This document shows positions 33,984 to 43,956 of a stretch of 64,000 nucleotides of DNA, piece by piece. The stretch's first letter is position 1. Each line of letters starts with the position of its first letter. The notes below the pieces were generated by a model that made no database searches, had not been told where the DNA came from, and saw only the letters and a list, made by a program, of their open reading frames with translations. This DNA is from Blastopirellula marina (GTDB taxonomy: Bacteria > Planctomycetota > Planctomycetia > Pirellulales > Pirellulaceae): contig NZ_PUHY01000012.1 of the NCBI RefSeq assembly GCF_002967765.1, forward strand, positions 248,001 to 312,000, in the 5' to 3' direction. A program made the position numbers and the translations under genes.

Positions 33984-36710
33984 ATGCGAATCACACAACT
34001 GCTGCGCTATTCACTGGTCGCCGCCGTCTGTATTACCTCTTCTTGGAAGTCTTCAGCCCAGGCAGACGAAGCCCCGTACGATGCTTCTCGCTTGGAGGTC
34101 ACCACGCTTGAAACCGGCCTCAAGCAGCCGATGGAATTGGCAGTGACCAGCGACGGCCGAATCTTCTACATCGAGATTCAAGGACAGCTGAAAGTCTTCG
34201 ATCCAGAAACGCACCAATCAACGCTCGTGGGGGAAGTGAAAGTCACCACCGCGCAGGAGAACGGGCTGATCGGTTTGGCCCTCGATCCGAACTTCGATTC
34301 TAACGGCTGGATCTATTTGCAGTATTCGCCGCCTGATTACGAAGGGCAGCATGTCAGCCGCTTTAACTTGGTAGATGGCAAGCTCGATAACAGCTCGGAG
34401 AAGCTGCTGCTGAAGTACGAAGAACAACGCCGCGATTGTTGCCATCACGCTGGCTCGCTCGAATTCGGCCCCGATGGCTGCTTGTACATCGGCACCGGTG
34501 ACAACACCAATCCATTTGGTGATAGCCAAGGGTACGCTCCGATCGATGAGCGCGAAGGGCGTTACTACTTTGATGCCCAAGCCACCGCCGGCAACACCAA
34601 CGATCACAACGGCAAAGTGCTTCGCATCCGCCCACTGCCAGATGGCACGGCGGAGATTCCGGAAGGAAACCTGTTTCCGGCCGACGGCTCGAAAGGCAAG
34701 CCGGAAGTCTACGTGATGGGCTGTCGTAACCCATGGCGAATCAACATCGATCAGAAGACCGGTTACTTGTATTGGGGTGACGTCGGCCCCGATGCGGGCG
34801 GCGAGAACGAACGCGGCCCGCGTGGCTATGACGAAGTGAATCAAGCTCGTCAGGCAGGCTACTTCGGTTGGCCTTACTTCATTGCCAATAACTTGCCGTA
34901 CAACGACGTCGATTTCCAAACCGACAAGATTGGCGAGAAGTTTAATCCGGCCGCACCGATCAACGAATCCGTCAACAACACCGGCGCGCGCGAGTTGCCG
35001 CCGGCCAACGAAGCGTTCATCTATTACCCTGGCTCAGGCAGTGATCGGTTTCCGGAACTAGGCTCTGGCGGTCGAACCGCATGTGCTGGGCCCGTTTATT
35101 ACTACGATGCGGCCAATCCGAGCGAGACCAAGTTCCCGCCGCACTTTGACCGGACACTGTTCATTTACGAATGGTCGCGGCACTGGATCATGGCGGTTCA
35201 CTTAACCGACGATTCGAAGATTGACTCAATCGAACCGTTCATGCCGAATCATCGCTTCGTCCGCCCGATCGATTTGCAATTTGGTCCCGATGGTGCGCTG
35301 TACATGTTGGAGTATGGCGAAACCTGGGGCGTGAACGATGACGCCAAATTGGTTCGAATTGATTACGTCCGTGGCAATCGACCTCCGACGGCAATCGCTG
35401 CGACCGAGAACAATACCGGAACGCATCCACTTGCGGTAAAGCTATCGAGCGCCGGTTCAGCGGACAAAGATGGCGACAAGCTGACTTACCTGTGGCGAGC
35501 GTTTCGCGCTGGAGATGAAAACGCTACCTTTACGATCTTGTCGACGGAAGCTAACCCCAAGGTGACCTTCCAAGAGCCGGGCGTCTTCAATGTCGAGCTG
35601 AAAGTCACGGATTCTGCTGGGGCCGAGGCTGTTGCTTCGGTTCCGGTAATTGTAGGGAACGAACGTCCGGCGGTCTCTTTTGTCACGCCGCAGGATGGTG
35701 ACTTCTTCGATTCCACGATGAAGATTCATTACCAGTTGAAGGTCAACGACCTGGAAGACGGCACCTCCGACTTTGAACAAGCGGACGAGACCGGCGTTGC
35801 CGAAATCGATCTCGAAGCACCGCGGCGGACGGCTCTCAACTTTTCCCTCGGCAGCGGTAGCATTCCGAAGGCAGGCGACGACGGTGCGAGCGATTCCGAT
35901 CCGGTTGGCTTGCAGCTGATGAAGAAGAGCGATTGCTTCAACTGCCATTCAGTCGATAGCGTCCGGGTGGGACCTCCGTTTTTGAAAGTTGCCGAGAAAT
36001 ACCGTGGGCAAGACAACGCGCTGGAAGCTTCGATGAAGCGCGTCCGAGAAGGCTCGACCGGCGTGTGGGGCAAGGTACCAATGCTGCCACATGGTCAGCA
36101 TTCGCTGGACGAGATCCGCACGATGGTCAGCTGGGTGTATTCACTGGAAGCGGATAGCGCGGTTCGCGTCTTCGATGGCTTCGTTGGTGATATTCAACTA
36201 ACGCCGGAAGAAGTCGACAAAGCAGGTTACGTGCAACTGGAAGCCAACTACCGAGATCTCGGCGCCGGCGATATCCCGCCCCTGGTTGGCACCTCGAAGA
36301 TTTACCTACGGAAGCGAACCATCGAAGCGGAAGCCGCAGACGAGATCGGCGGACCGCAAACACTCGGCGGGCACAAAGCTTCCGGCGGCAATTTCCTGGG
36401 GGCGATCAATCACGAGCAGTTCGCCCGCTTTCAGCAGATCCCGCTTGATAACGTCGGCGCTTTGACCTTCCGTGTTACCTCGGCCGGGGCTGGCGGGCAC
36501 ATCGAAGCCCGACTCGACTCGCTCAATGGCCCCGTGATTGCCAAGGTGAAGGTCGACGTGAATGGAAGCTGGGAAGACTTCCACGATGTAACGGCGAAGA
36601 TCAAGCGACAAACTGGCCGTCACGATATTTATGTCGTGTTCATCAACCCGCAGAATCGAGGCGGGCTGATGAACCTGGACTGCGTGACCTTCGAGCCGCC
36701 CACCGAATAA
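33984..36710 (+). CDS. PQQ-type sugar dehydrogenase fused to PKD, cytochrome c and CBM6-like domains
   Basis: 908 residues. Signal peptide at 1-30. A glucose/sorbosone-dehydrogenase-like six-bladed propeller (about 35-460; GLKQPMELAVTSDGRIFYIE, ENGLIGLALDPNFDSNGWIY, CGxxD-like RRDCCHHAGSLEFGPDGCLY, GCRNPWRINID). A PKD beta-sandwich at about 470-560. A cytochrome c domain with CFNCH (Cys651, Cys654, His655) and Met700 (VPMLPH) as likely sixth heme ligand. A C-terminal carbohydrate-binding module at about 775-908 (EAEAADEIGGPQ, HEQFARFQQIPLDN). It would oxidise a sugar and pass electrons to heme within one chain, while bound to carbohydrate. It is divergent from the sulfatases, fitting the same task. 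Confidence 0.88.
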   Translation: MRITQLLRYSLVAAVCITSSWKSSAQADEAPYDASRLEVTTLETGLKQPMELAVTSDGRIFYIEIQGQLKVFDPETHQSTLVGEVKVTTAQENGLIGLALDPNFDSNGWIYLQYSPPDYEGQHVSRFNLVDGKLDNSSEKLLLKYEEQRRDCCHHAGSLEFGPDGCLYIGTGDNTNPFGDSQGYAPIDEREGRYYFDAQATAGNTNDHNGKVLRIRPLPDGTAEIPEGNLFPADGSKGKPEVYVMGCRNPWRINIDQKTGYLYWGDVGPDAGGENERGPRGYDEVNQARQAGYFGWPYFIANNLPYNDVDFQTDKIGEKFNPAAPINESVNNTGARELPPANEAFIYYPGSGSDRFPELGSGGRTACAGPVYYYDAANPSETKFPPHFDRTLFIYEWSRHWIMAVHLTDDSKIDSIEPFMPNHRFVRPIDLQFGPDGALYMLEYGETWGVNDDAKLVRIDYVRGNRPPTAIAATENNTGTHPLAVKLSSAGSADKDGDKLTYLWRAFRAGDENATFTILSTEANPKVTFQEPGVFNVELKVTDSAGAEAVASVPVIVGNERPAVSFVTPQDGDFFDSTMKIHYQLKVNDLEDGTSDFEQADETGVAEIDLEAPRRTALNFSLGSGSIPKAGDDGASDSDPVGLQLMKKSDCFNCHSVDSVRVGPPFLKVAEKYRGQDNALEASMKRVREGSTGVWGKVPMLPHGQHSLDEIRTMVSWVYSLEADSAVRVFDGFVGDIQLTPEEVDKAGYVQLEANYRDLGAGDIPPLVGTSKIYLRKRTIEAEAADEIGGPQTLGGHKASGGNFLGAINHEQFARFQQIPLDNVGALTFRVTSAGAGGHIEARLDSLNGPVIAKVKVDVNGSWEDFHDVTAKIKRQTGRHDIYVVFINPQNRGGLMNLDCVTFEPPTE

Positions 36711-36719
36711 CGGTGGCGG

Positions 36720-37436
36720 TTAGGCCATCGGCCACTTCTTGCCGAGAGCCTTTTGCTGCATCTCGGTCAGGTCTTTGATGCCGGACTTGGCGAGTTTCAA
36801 CAGCTTGCCAAGTTCGTCTTCGCTGAAGGTCGCTTCTTCACCGGTTCCTTGGATTTCAATGAATTTGCCGCTGCCAGTCATCACGACGTTCATATCAACG
36901 GTCGCGGCGAAGTCTTCCACATAATCCAAGTCGAGTACGGGCGAACCGTTGACGATCCCTACGCTGATCGCAGCCAGGCTGTCCTTGAAGATCGATCGCT
37001 TCGGATCAGGCAATTCGATCGTGTTCACGGCATCGACCAGCGCGATGAATGCTCCTGTGATGCTGGCGGTGCGCGTGCCGCCGTCGGCATCGAGCACATC
37101 GCAGTCGACCGTGATCATCTGCTCGCCCAACGCTTCCAAGTCGATAACGGCGCGGAGGCTGCGACCGATCAACCGCTGAATCTCGGTGGTGCGACCGTCG
37201 ACCCTGCGTGACTTACGCGTTGGTGTACTGCCGGGCAGCATGTTGTACTCGGCCGTGACCCATCCCTTTTCGCTTCCTTTGAGCCACGGAGGAACCGACG
37301 ACTCGACACTGGCCGTGCACAAAACGGTGGTCGTGCCGGCCTGAATCAGGACGCTTCCGGCAGCATTCTTGGTGTAGCGGCGTTTGATCTTCAAAGGACG
37401 AAGCTGTGCCGCAGAGCGACCATCGTGACGTGCCAT
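36720..37436 (-). CDS. rph: Ribonuclease PH
   Basis: 238 residues, the normal length. RNase PH trims the 3' ends of tRNA precursors by phosphorolysis. Conserved segments: [56 protein letters not shown] with the phosphate-binding RxxR region, [40 protein letters not shown] and [20 protein letters not shown]. It lies downstream of argF in the same direction but is separated by a 225-bp repeat-containing gap, so it may have its own promoter. It is convergent with the dehydrogenase gene, 9 bp apart. Confidence 0.96.
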   Translation of the reverse strand: MARHDGRSAAQLRPLKIKRRYTKNAAGSVLIQAGTTTVLCTASVESSVPPWLKGSEKGWVTAEYNMLPGSTPTRKSRRVDGRTTEIQRLIGRSLRAVIDLEALGEQMITVDCDVLDADGGTRTASITGAFIALVDAVNTIELPDPKRSIFKDSLAAISVGIVNGSPVLDLDYVEDFAATVDMNVVMTGSGKFIEIQGTGEEATFSEDELGKLLKLAKSGIKDLTEMQQKALGKKWPMA

Positions 37437-37494
37437 GAGGGTTCCTTGAGTTGGAGCGTATTTTTCTTACGAGAGAAGAGATTTTGCCACAGAG

Positions 37495-37625
37495 CCCTCT
37501 GAGATCACAGAGGGTCGGATCAAGACAAAGAAAACCACGGATGAATTCGATCTCACGGATGCAAAGCCGTTCGCTAAAAGCGATCGTCTTACTTTTTATC
37601 CGTGCCGATCGGTGTCATCCGTGGT
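37495..37625. repeat. Interspersed palindromic repeat with CCACGGATGA arms
   Basis: Two nested features lie in the argF-rph gap. CCCTCTG (37495-37501) pairs with CAGAGGG (37508-37514), within a GCCACAGAG...CACAGAGGG context. ACCACGGATGA (37534-37544) pairs with TCATCCGTGGT (37615-37625), with extra CACGGATG and TATCCGTG copies between. Sequences of this CCACGGATGAACACGGAT type recur in intergenic DNA of planctomycetes and other bacteria, by my recollection. It could also act as an RNA structure between argF and rph. Confidence 0.7.
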
Positions 37626-37661
37626 CCACTCGACTTCTCTCTGATCGAAGCGAGAGAGATT

Positions 37662-38597
37662 CTATGCGACGGAGATCTTGTCGACTGCTTCGGTCAGCAG
37701 CCAAACCAAAAGCCCCTTTTGGGCGTGCATGCGGTTGCCGGCTTGCTCGACGATGCGACTGGTCGGGCAGTCCATCACTTCGTCGGTGACTTCCTGGCCA
37801 CGCTTGGCAGGCAGGCAGTGAAGGAAGATGGCATCCTTTTCAGCAGCACTCATCAGCTTGCCGTTGACCTGGAAGTCAGCGAAATCGGCTTCGCGTTTGG
37901 CCTGCTCGGCTTCTTGTCCCATGCTGGCCCAAACGTCGGTATAGATCGCACAAGCCCCGGTAACCGCTTCGACCGGATCGCTGGTTTGTTCAATCTTGGC
38001 ACCAGGGGCGTGCTTTTCGATTCGCTCGAGGAACTCGGGTTCGATCTCATATCCTTTTGGGGCAGCGATCGAGAAGGTCATGCCGGTTTTCGCACAAGCG
38101 AGAGCCAGGCTGCGCGAGACATTGTTGCCGTCGCCGACGAATGCCAACTTCTTGCCGGCCAACGAACCGAATTCTTCTTCGATGGTCAGCAAGTCAGCCA
38201 AGGCCTGGCATGGGTGGCAGAGATCGGTCAGACCGTTGATGATCACACTGCTGGCATACTTGGCGAGCGTTTCGACTTTCTCGTGCGACTTGGCTCGGCA
38301 CACGATCACGTCCAGGTATTGGCCGATCACGCGGCTGAAATCTTGTGGTGCTTCTCGCTTGCCCCAACCGACATCTTCGCCGAGAAACAAGCTGCTTCCG
38401 CCCAGCTGAGCCATGCCAGCCTCGAAGCTGACGCGAGTACGGAGCGAAGGCTTTTCGAACAACAGTCCAGCGACTTTGCCTTGCAAGATTGGCTCGCGGA
38501 CGCCCGATTTCAAACGTGCTTTGAGCTGACTGGCAAGCTCGAAGATTCGCTTTAGTTCGTCATCGGAAACGTCGAAAAGGCTCAAGAAATGTCGCAT
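37662..38597 (-). CDS. argF: Ornithine carbamoyltransferase
   Basis: 311 residues, usual length. It transfers the carbamoyl group from carbamoyl phosphate to ornithine, giving citrulline (arginine step 6). The carbamoyl-phosphate site is [12 protein letters not shown] (SLRTR variant of STRTR), the ornithine and phosphate site includes [14 protein letters not shown], and the C-terminal [15 protein letters not shown] is present. It follows argD by 56 bp in the argB-argD-argF cluster. The start ATG gives the family N-terminus [20 protein letters not shown]. Cytoplasmic trimer. Confidence 0.95.
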   Translation of the reverse strand: MRHFLSLFDVSDDELKRIFELASQLKARLKSGVREPILQGKVAGLLFEKPSLRTRVSFEAGMAQLGGSSLFLGEDVGWGKREAPQDFSRVIGQYLDVIVCRAKSHEKVETLAKYASSVIINGLTDLCHPCQALADLLTIEEEFGSLAGKKLAFVGDGNNVSRSLALACAKTGMTFSIAAPKGYEIEPEFLERIEKHAPGAKIEQTSDPVEAVTGACAIYTDVWASMGQEAEQAKREADFADFQVNGKLMSAAEKDAIFLHCLPAKRGQEVTDEVMDCPTSRIVEQAGNRMHAQKGLLVWLLTEAVDKISVA

Positions 38598-38653
38598 GGA
38601 AACGATCTCACGAATGAAATGATGGGCTCGTACGCCCTAGAGGAAAAGGGAAG

Positions 38654-39883
38654 TTACTCTGCCGAGGTGGGCAGATTTTTCAGCACGTCGGCCAGGATGT
38701 CGCACCCGTGATGGACTTCCTCTTCGCTGATGTTCATCGCCGGAAGAAGGCGAATCACGCGGCCTTGCGTGCAATTGATGAGAAGATGTTTTTCGAGGCA
38801 AGCTTTCACAGCCGGGGCCCCGTCGACGGAAAGTTCCAAGCCGATCATCAGACCGGTGATTCGAACTTCCTGAATCAGGTCGCATTCTTCCTTGAGCGCG
38901 GTCAGACGCTGCCGGAAGATTTCGCTGACGGTCTTGGCTTTCTCGAGCAAACCGTCTCGTTCGATTTGTTCGATTGCCGCGATCCCAGCTCGGGCAGCAA
39001 TCGGATTACCACCGAATGTCGCGGCATGCATGCCAGGCTTCATGCTGGCAGCGATCTCGGGCGTAGTCATCAATGCCCCGCCGGCAATACCACCACACAG
39101 GCTCTTGGCCAAGGTCATTATGTCAGGCTGAACGCCGAAATGCTGATAGGCGAACCACTCGCCGGTGCGTCCACAGCCGGTTTGTACCTCGTCGAAGATC
39201 AACAGCAAGTTGTTCTCGTCGGCGATCTTCCGGAGCCCGGCCAGGAAGCCTTCTGGCGGGAGCTTTACGCCACCTTCTCCTTGGATTGGCTCGATCATGA
39301 TCGCACAGGTATGCTCGTCGACCAGATCGCGTACCGCTTCCAAGTCGCCATGCGGAGCATACGTGAAACCGGCCATCATCGGACCGATTCCCTGGTGATA
39401 CTTTGGCTGGGCGGTGGCGGTGACGGCCCCAAAAGTTCGTCCATGGAATCCACCAAGGAAGGTGATGATCTTGTACTTCTCGTCCGGCGTGTGCAGGCGA
39501 GCCAGCTTGATGGCGGCTTCGTTCGCTTCGGCACCACTGCTACAGAAAAACGCCTTGCCGCCAAAGCTACGATCAGAAAGCAGCTTGGCCCATTGGCCTT
39601 GGACATCCATGTGCCATGAGTTGGGAACATGGATCAGCTTGGCGACTTGATCCTGAACGGCCTGAACGACCATTTCAGGGCAATGCCCCAGGAGATTACA
39701 GCCCCAACCTGGGAACAAGTCGAGATATTCGTTTCCTTCGGCATCCCAGATCTTCGACCCTTCGCCGCGAACCAGGTTCACCGGATAGCGCGTGTAGTTA
39801 GGAACGACATACTTTTCAAAAAGCTGAACGGTGTCCGCAGAGCTGAGTTGCTCTTGTCCGGCGGAAGCATCAGTCGTCGACAT
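38654..39883 (-). CDS. argD: Acetylornithine aminotransferase
   Basis: 409 residues. A PLP enzyme that converts N-acetylglutamate semialdehyde to N-acetylornithine with glutamate as amino donor. Class III features: GAEANEAAIKLARLHT, FHGRTFGAVTATAQPKYHQG, MIEPIQGEGGV, LLIFDEVQTGCGRTGEWFAY and the PLP lysine in TLAKSLCGG. The N-terminal STTDASAGQEQLSSADTV is an extra tail of low complexity. It is the middle gene of the arginine cluster, 85 bp after argB and 56 bp before argF. The family can also serve lysine synthesis. Confidence 0.93.
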   Translation of the reverse strand: MSTTDASAGQEQLSSADTVQLFEKYVVPNYTRYPVNLVRGEGSKIWDAEGNEYLDLFPGWGCNLLGHCPEMVVQAVQDQVAKLIHVPNSWHMDVQGQWAKLLSDRSFGGKAFFCSSGAEANEAAIKLARLHTPDEKYKIITFLGGFHGRTFGAVTATAQPKYHQGIGPMMAGFTYAPHGDLEAVRDLVDEHTCAIMIEPIQGEGGVKLPPEGFLAGLRKIADENNLLLIFDEVQTGCGRTGEWFAYQHFGVQPDIMTLAKSLCGGIAGGALMTTPEIAASMKPGMHAATFGGNPIAARAGIAAIEQIERDGLLEKAKTVSEIFRQRLTALKEECDLIQEVRITGLMIGLELSVDGAPAVKACLEKHLLINCTQGRVIRLLPAMNISEEEVHHGCDILADVLKNLPTSAE

Positions 39884-39968
39884 CGCACGTTCTCCTAAAC
39901 CACACTTTCCGAAATGGGAAAGTCAAAGGACAGCAGCACCAGGGACAAAGGTTCGCGAGGAAATCGTC

Positions 39969-40847
39969 TTATAGAACAATTTCGGTTCCGACCCCGGTAT
40001 TCGTGTAAATTTCCAATAGCAACGAATGTCGCAAGCGGCCATCGATGATGTGGATCTTGCTGACACCACGTTCCAGCGTTTCCAGGCAAGCTTCGACCTT
40101 GGGGATCATGCCAGAGGCAATCTGGCCGGTCTTGATCATCTCGACCGCTTTCTCGCGATTGAGCGAGTGGACCAGCGTGTCAGGGTTGTCCTTGTCGAGT
40201 CGAACACCGTTCACGTCGGACAGGAAGACCAACTTCTCGGCACCCAGCGCTTCCGCGACGGCATTCGCGGCTGTATCGGCGTTGACGTTCAGTTTCTGCC
40301 CGGTGGCCTTATCGATGCACATGCTGGGGATGATCGGCACCTGGCCGGCATAGCACAAGTTTTCGATCGTGGCTCGGTCGACTTCCGTCACGGTGCCTAC
40401 GTGCCCCAGGTCGATCTCTTCGCCGTTCTCACCCGGCAAGGTCATCCGTTCACCGAATAGCACACATTGCGGATCGAGATTCAAGCTCATCGCGCGACCG
40501 CCGATATCTTCGACCTCTTGCGTAATGTGCTGACACACTTTACCAGCGAGGACTTCTTCGACGATCTTCAGCGTGGCGTCATCGGTATAGCGGCGTCCCT
40601 GAATGAAGTTGGGTTCGATCTTCGCTTCCGCCATCGCGCGGCTGATTGCTGCGCCACCCCCATGGATCACGACCGGACGCATGCCGACGGTTTCCATGAA
40701 GACGATATCAATCAAACAGTGGCGCAGGGCGTCTGGATTTTCCATGACGCTTCCGCCCAACTTGATGACCGTGACTTTGTTGCGGAAGCGGCGGATCCAT
40801 CCCAAGGCTTCGATCAGGACGTCCGCTTTTTCAATGGCATCTCTCAA
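39969..40847 (-). CDS. argB: Acetylglutamate kinase, TTG start
   Basis: 292 residues if translation begins at TTG 40847, which gives the expected length and the family start [20 protein letters not shown]. The frame is open further upstream but has no ATG and no family similarity. Conserved segments: [69 protein letters not shown] and [19 protein letters not shown]. It phosphorylates N-acetylglutamate, the usual feedback-controlled arginine step. It is first in the argB-argD-argF cluster; its upstream region is long and without recognised gene. Confidence 0.92.
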   Translation of the reverse strand: MRDAIEKADVLIEALGWIRRFRNKVTVIKLGGSVMENPDALRHCLIDIVFMETVGMRPVVIHGGGAAISRAMAEAKIEPNFIQGRRYTDDATLKIVEEVLAGKVCQHITQEVEDIGGRAMSLNLDPQCVLFGERMTLPGENGEEIDLGHVGTVTEVDRATIENLCYAGQVPIIPSMCIDKATGQKLNVNADTAANAVAEALGAEKLVFLSDVNGVRLDKDNPDTLVHSLNREKAVEMIKTGQIASGMIPKVEACLETLERGVSKIHIIDGRLRHSLLLEIYTNTGVGTEIVL

Positions 40848-41592
40848 TGATTGATCTCTCTCGTTGGAGCGAACTCCAAGGGGGAAAACCGGGGTGAACC
40901 TAGCAGGGCAGTCCGCGATGGCGACTCGAAGAGAAAAACCCTTATCGAGAGCCCTAGGTCCGGGAAAACCCAACATTTTACGGTTCGGGAATTCGCCCTG
41001 TCAACGCAAAACCCGGCTGGAATTCGACTTAAAGCCAACACTGGCCGAAGAGGTGGTTAAACATTGACCCATCTCGGAAGTCGTCCGTTAGCACATGACC
41101 ATCGTCCGGTTATCGACGAACCAAATGTCCTGTGAGAAAGAACTTATCGCGACGCATACGCCTGCGGAACACCGAGGCTTCGTGCTAGCAAAAACCACAT
41201 GAGCCAACCTTGGTTTCGCAGTACGAGACAAATGAAACATGACGTCTGTCCCGCCTGATTATCAAACAGTCAAACCGCCTTCATCAGTGAACAAACTAAG
41301 TATGAGGAACGGGTTACGTCAAAAAGACGAATGAACGCACCGACTCCTTCCTCGCTGACGGTGATATGCCTGTTAAATGTAAAGTCAACGCATGTCTTAT
41401 TAGCGGCCAAGCCCAGAAAAAGCCGACCAAACCGACCGATCGGTACTGGGGCTAAAAAGAACGCGATTCCCGGAGGTGCGTCCCCCTTGAAACACTGCCC
41501 AGCGAGTAGAATTACTCAGACGATGCGGTCGGAAGTTGAGGCCTAGATGAACTGGGCCGAGACCCCGCCAACCACTTCCAGGCGTTAGTCCG
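40848..41592. other. 745-bp intergenic region upstream of argB
   Basis: Divergent gap between argB (minus) and a peroxiredoxin-like gene (plus). It has short open frames, the longest plus-strand one at 41331-41546 (71 codons, Lys/Pro/Arg-rich), which I do not consider coding. A perfect 10-bp palindrome ACCGATCGGT lies at 41435-41444. Promoters for both genes should be here. I could not recognise an arginine-repressor box. Confidence 0.45.
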
Positions 41593-42150
41593 ATGCACGA
41601 ATATTATCCTGCCGCGCCCGCCCCAAAAGGGGAACTGCTTACTGCGGACGGCCGTAAGGTTTCCGTATCGAGCCTCTACCTACTGCGACCAGTTCTGCTG
41701 CAGTTCTCTCGCCATTTGGGTTGCGTGTTTTGCATCGATCACGCCAAGCAGCTTCTCAAGCATTACGAGATGCTTAAGCGACACGGGATCGACATCGCGT
41801 TGATAATCATGGGCGATGCCAAAGATGCCCAGACCTTCCACGATACGTTGAAGCTCACTTACCCGGTTTACGCCGACCCGAATCAAAAGGTCTATCGGGC
41901 ATTCAATGTGCCGCGTGGCAACGTGTGGCAAGTTGCCGGACCACAGTTATGGTGGGAAGGCCTCAAGGCCCTCTCTCGAAGCGGTATGGGGCGACCGCGA
42001 GGTGACTTAATGCAGCTGGGTGGGAGTTACCTGATTGATACCAACGGGCAGATCGTGTGGTCGTTCCGTCCCACTTCTTCGGTCGAGTTTCCGAACATCG
42101 ACGAAATTGTCGTCGCTGCGGATACGCTTTCTCCGATCGCGGACGCCTAG
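41593..42150 (+). CDS. Peroxiredoxin-like (AhpC/TSA, PRXL2-type) protein
   Basis: 185 residues, thioredoxin fold: strand-turn with GELLTADGRKVSVSSLYLLR, VLLQFSRHLGCVFCIDHAKQ with a CxxC pair (CVFC), IALIIMGDAKDAQTFHDTL, YPVYADPNQKVYRAFNV, and GGSYLIDTNGQIVWSFRPTS. The pattern is that of the peroxiredoxin-like/AhpC-TSA family also called SelL/PRXL2, redox enzymes or regulators of uncertain substrate. There is no signal peptide, so it is cytoplasmic. It stands 100 bp before the MATE transporter in the same direction. Confidence 0.8.
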   Translation: MHEYYPAAPAPKGELLTADGRKVSVSSLYLLRPVLLQFSRHLGCVFCIDHAKQLLKHYEMLKRHGIDIALIIMGDAKDAQTFHDTLKLTYPVYADPNQKVYRAFNVPRGNVWQVAGPQLWWEGLKALSRSGMGRPRGDLMQLGGSYLIDTNGQIVWSFRPTSSVEFPNIDEIVVAADTLSPIADA

Positions 42151-42249
42151 AGATTTGGCTCTGTAACCGAACCCACACCCACTGATCGGTTTCTCTGTCT
42201 ATAATTCACCCTTTTCCGATCTTGCGCCCTTTCGTACGAGAGCCCCTGC

Positions 42250-43698
42250 ATGTCGACGACGCAGGCCGAGAAGACTGCGCCACGAATATCGATGACTTCG
42301 AAGGGGGACCTGCGCGCGGTGATGACCATTGCGACGCCTGCCTTGGCAGAGCAATTCCTCGAATTCTGCGTTGGCATGGTCGATACTTGGCTGGCCGGCA
42401 ACGTTCTGTCCGAAGCGAACTCCGTCCCGGCGATGGCCGCCGTGGGTTTGATGGCCTACAGCTGCTGGATGATCTTTGTGATCTGTGCATCGGTCGGCAT
42501 CGGTGCCACGGCCGTTGTGGCGCGACGCATCGGGGCCGACAAATGGGATGAAGCCGAACTGGCGACCGAGCAAGCGATTGCGTTGGCGTTGTTCTTCTCG
42601 GCAATCACGACCGTGGTGTTTTGGTTCTTAGCGCCGAACTACGTCAGCGCCATGCAGCTACATGGCCAAGCTTACGACATGGCGCTGCAATATTTATACA
42701 TCCTGATTCCAGCAATCCCTGGGTTCATGATGATTGCTGTCACCACGGCTTGCCTGCACGGGGCAGGCGATACGGTAACCGGGCTGATGGTGATGACGGT
42801 CGTGAACGTGCTGAATATCGGTATCAGCGCGGCGTTCGCCATTGGCGTCGGTCCGATACCGCAGCTAGGCTGGAGCGGAATTGCGATTGGCACGTCGGTC
42901 TCGCACATTGTAGGCGGACTGTTGTTGTTAGCGATTCTGTTTCATGGCCGCTCCCATTTGAAAGTTCAATGGCGCGGCATGTGGCCGAATATTCCGCTGA
43001 TGAAGCGTCTACTGAGCATCGGCCTGCCGGGAGGAGCGAACGATGCCATGGTGCTGGTTTGCCATCTGTGGTACTTGAGCATCATCAATAGCCTGGGCAC
43101 AACGCAAGCGGCCGCCCATGGACTCGCGGTGCGAATCGAATCGCCTGGTTACCTTTCGGCTTGGGCGTTCGCAGTGGCGGCGTCCGCACTAACAGGCCAG
43201 CACTTGGGTGCGAACAATCCGAAGCGAGCTCAGCGGGCGACGCTTGTTTCGATGAGCATTGCGGTGACAATGCTGGCAACCTATGCGTTGATCGTTGCCC
43301 TCTGCGGACCGTGGCTGGCGGGCTTCTTTTTAGGCTTTCCCAGCGAATCAGCCGAGTCATTTCAAACAGGCGAGGCGGTCATCAAGATCGTGGGCATCAT
43401 GGCATTGTGCTTGCCATTCTTAGCGATGTTTTCCGTCACCAGTGGCGCCTTGCGCGGCGCCGGCGATACGGCCTGGCCGCTGTTGATCACGATCATCGGC
43501 TTCCTTCTTATCCGCGTGCCGCTGGCTTACTGGATGTCGTGGAAAGAGGTTTCCATTCCGGGGACGAACTACGTTGTTCCAGGCCTCAACTGGGGACTCA
43601 CCGGAGCGTGGTTGGCAATGCTGATCGATACGCTGGTCCGCACTGCGCTCATCCTCGGCCGCTATTGGCATGGAGCTTGGAAGCGGATTGAAGTTTGA
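42250..43698 (+). CDS. MATE family efflux transporter
   Basis: 482 residues with 12 predicted transmembrane segments in two halves. Conserved features: AVMTIATPALAEQFLEFCVG, DTWLAGNV, a second-half start at RLLSIGLPGGANDAMVLVCH, and repeated GAGDT motifs (LHGAGDTVTGL near 177; LRGAGDTAWPL near 403). MATE transporters export drugs, dyes or metabolites using Na+ or H+ gradients. The substrate is not visible from sequence. It ends directly before the GTG that opens the next frame; a possible short antitoxin-like gene follows. Confidence 0.92.
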   Translation: MSTTQAEKTAPRISMTSKGDLRAVMTIATPALAEQFLEFCVGMVDTWLAGNVLSEANSVPAMAAVGLMAYSCWMIFVICASVGIGATAVVARRIGADKWDEAELATEQAIALALFFSAITTVVFWFLAPNYVSAMQLHGQAYDMALQYLYILIPAIPGFMMIAVTTACLHGAGDTVTGLMVMTVVNVLNIGISAAFAIGVGPIPQLGWSGIAIGTSVSHIVGGLLLLAILFHGRSHLKVQWRGMWPNIPLMKRLLSIGLPGGANDAMVLVCHLWYLSIINSLGTTQAAAHGLAVRIESPGYLSAWAFAVAASALTGQHLGANNPKRAQRATLVSMSIAVTMLATYALIVALCGPWLAGFFLGFPSESAESFQTGEAVIKIVGIMALCLPFLAMFSVTSGALRGAGDTAWPLLITIIGFLLIRVPLAYWMSWKEVSIPGTNYVVPGLNWGLTGAWLAMLIDTLVRTALILGRYWHGAWKRIEV

Positions 43699-43740
43699 GT
43701 GGGACGCCCACGACTTGCCACTTCCATCGAGCTCGAAAAC

Positions 43741-43952
43741 ATGCCGCTTGCGCTTCCCCACGACCTACAGGAATTCTTAGAGCACTTGGTGGCTGAAGGA
43801 AAATACGCTTCAGTCGAACAGACGATGCTGGATACGATCATGCTCTTGGAGCGTCGGGAATTGCTTCGTGTGAAGTACAGAAAGGTCTCGATGATGTCGA
43901 TGCTGGCAAACTTTGCGTCAAGACCAGCAATCAGAATATCCAACTGCGGTAA
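43741..43952 (+). pseudogene. ParD-like ribbon-helix-helix antitoxin, frameshifted
   Basis: From ATG 43741 the first 43 residues match the ParD/CopG-type pattern: MPLALPHDLQEFLEHLVAEG, KYASVEQTMLDTIMLLERRE. Around 43870 the continuing frame becomes unlike the family (LLRVKYRKVSMMSML...) and runs to 44007, overlapping the NADH dehydrogenase gene. A neighbouring frame, entered by a one-base shift, gives the expected antitoxin end (EVQKGLDDVDAGKL...) with TAA at 43950-43952, five bases before the facing gene's stop. I therefore read it as a gene broken by a single-base deletion, or a sequencing error. No ParE toxin is beside it. Confidence 0.55.
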
Positions 43953-43956
43953 TCGG

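Noticed and set aside
40848-40976. Longer N-terminus for acetylglutamate kinase
   Set aside because: It has no ATG, no family similarity, and exceeds the usual length; TTG 40847 gives the expected start.
41331-41546. 71-codon frame upstream of the peroxiredoxin-like gene
   Set aside because: Composition rich in Lys, Pro and Arg, with no signal, domain or ribosome-binding site.
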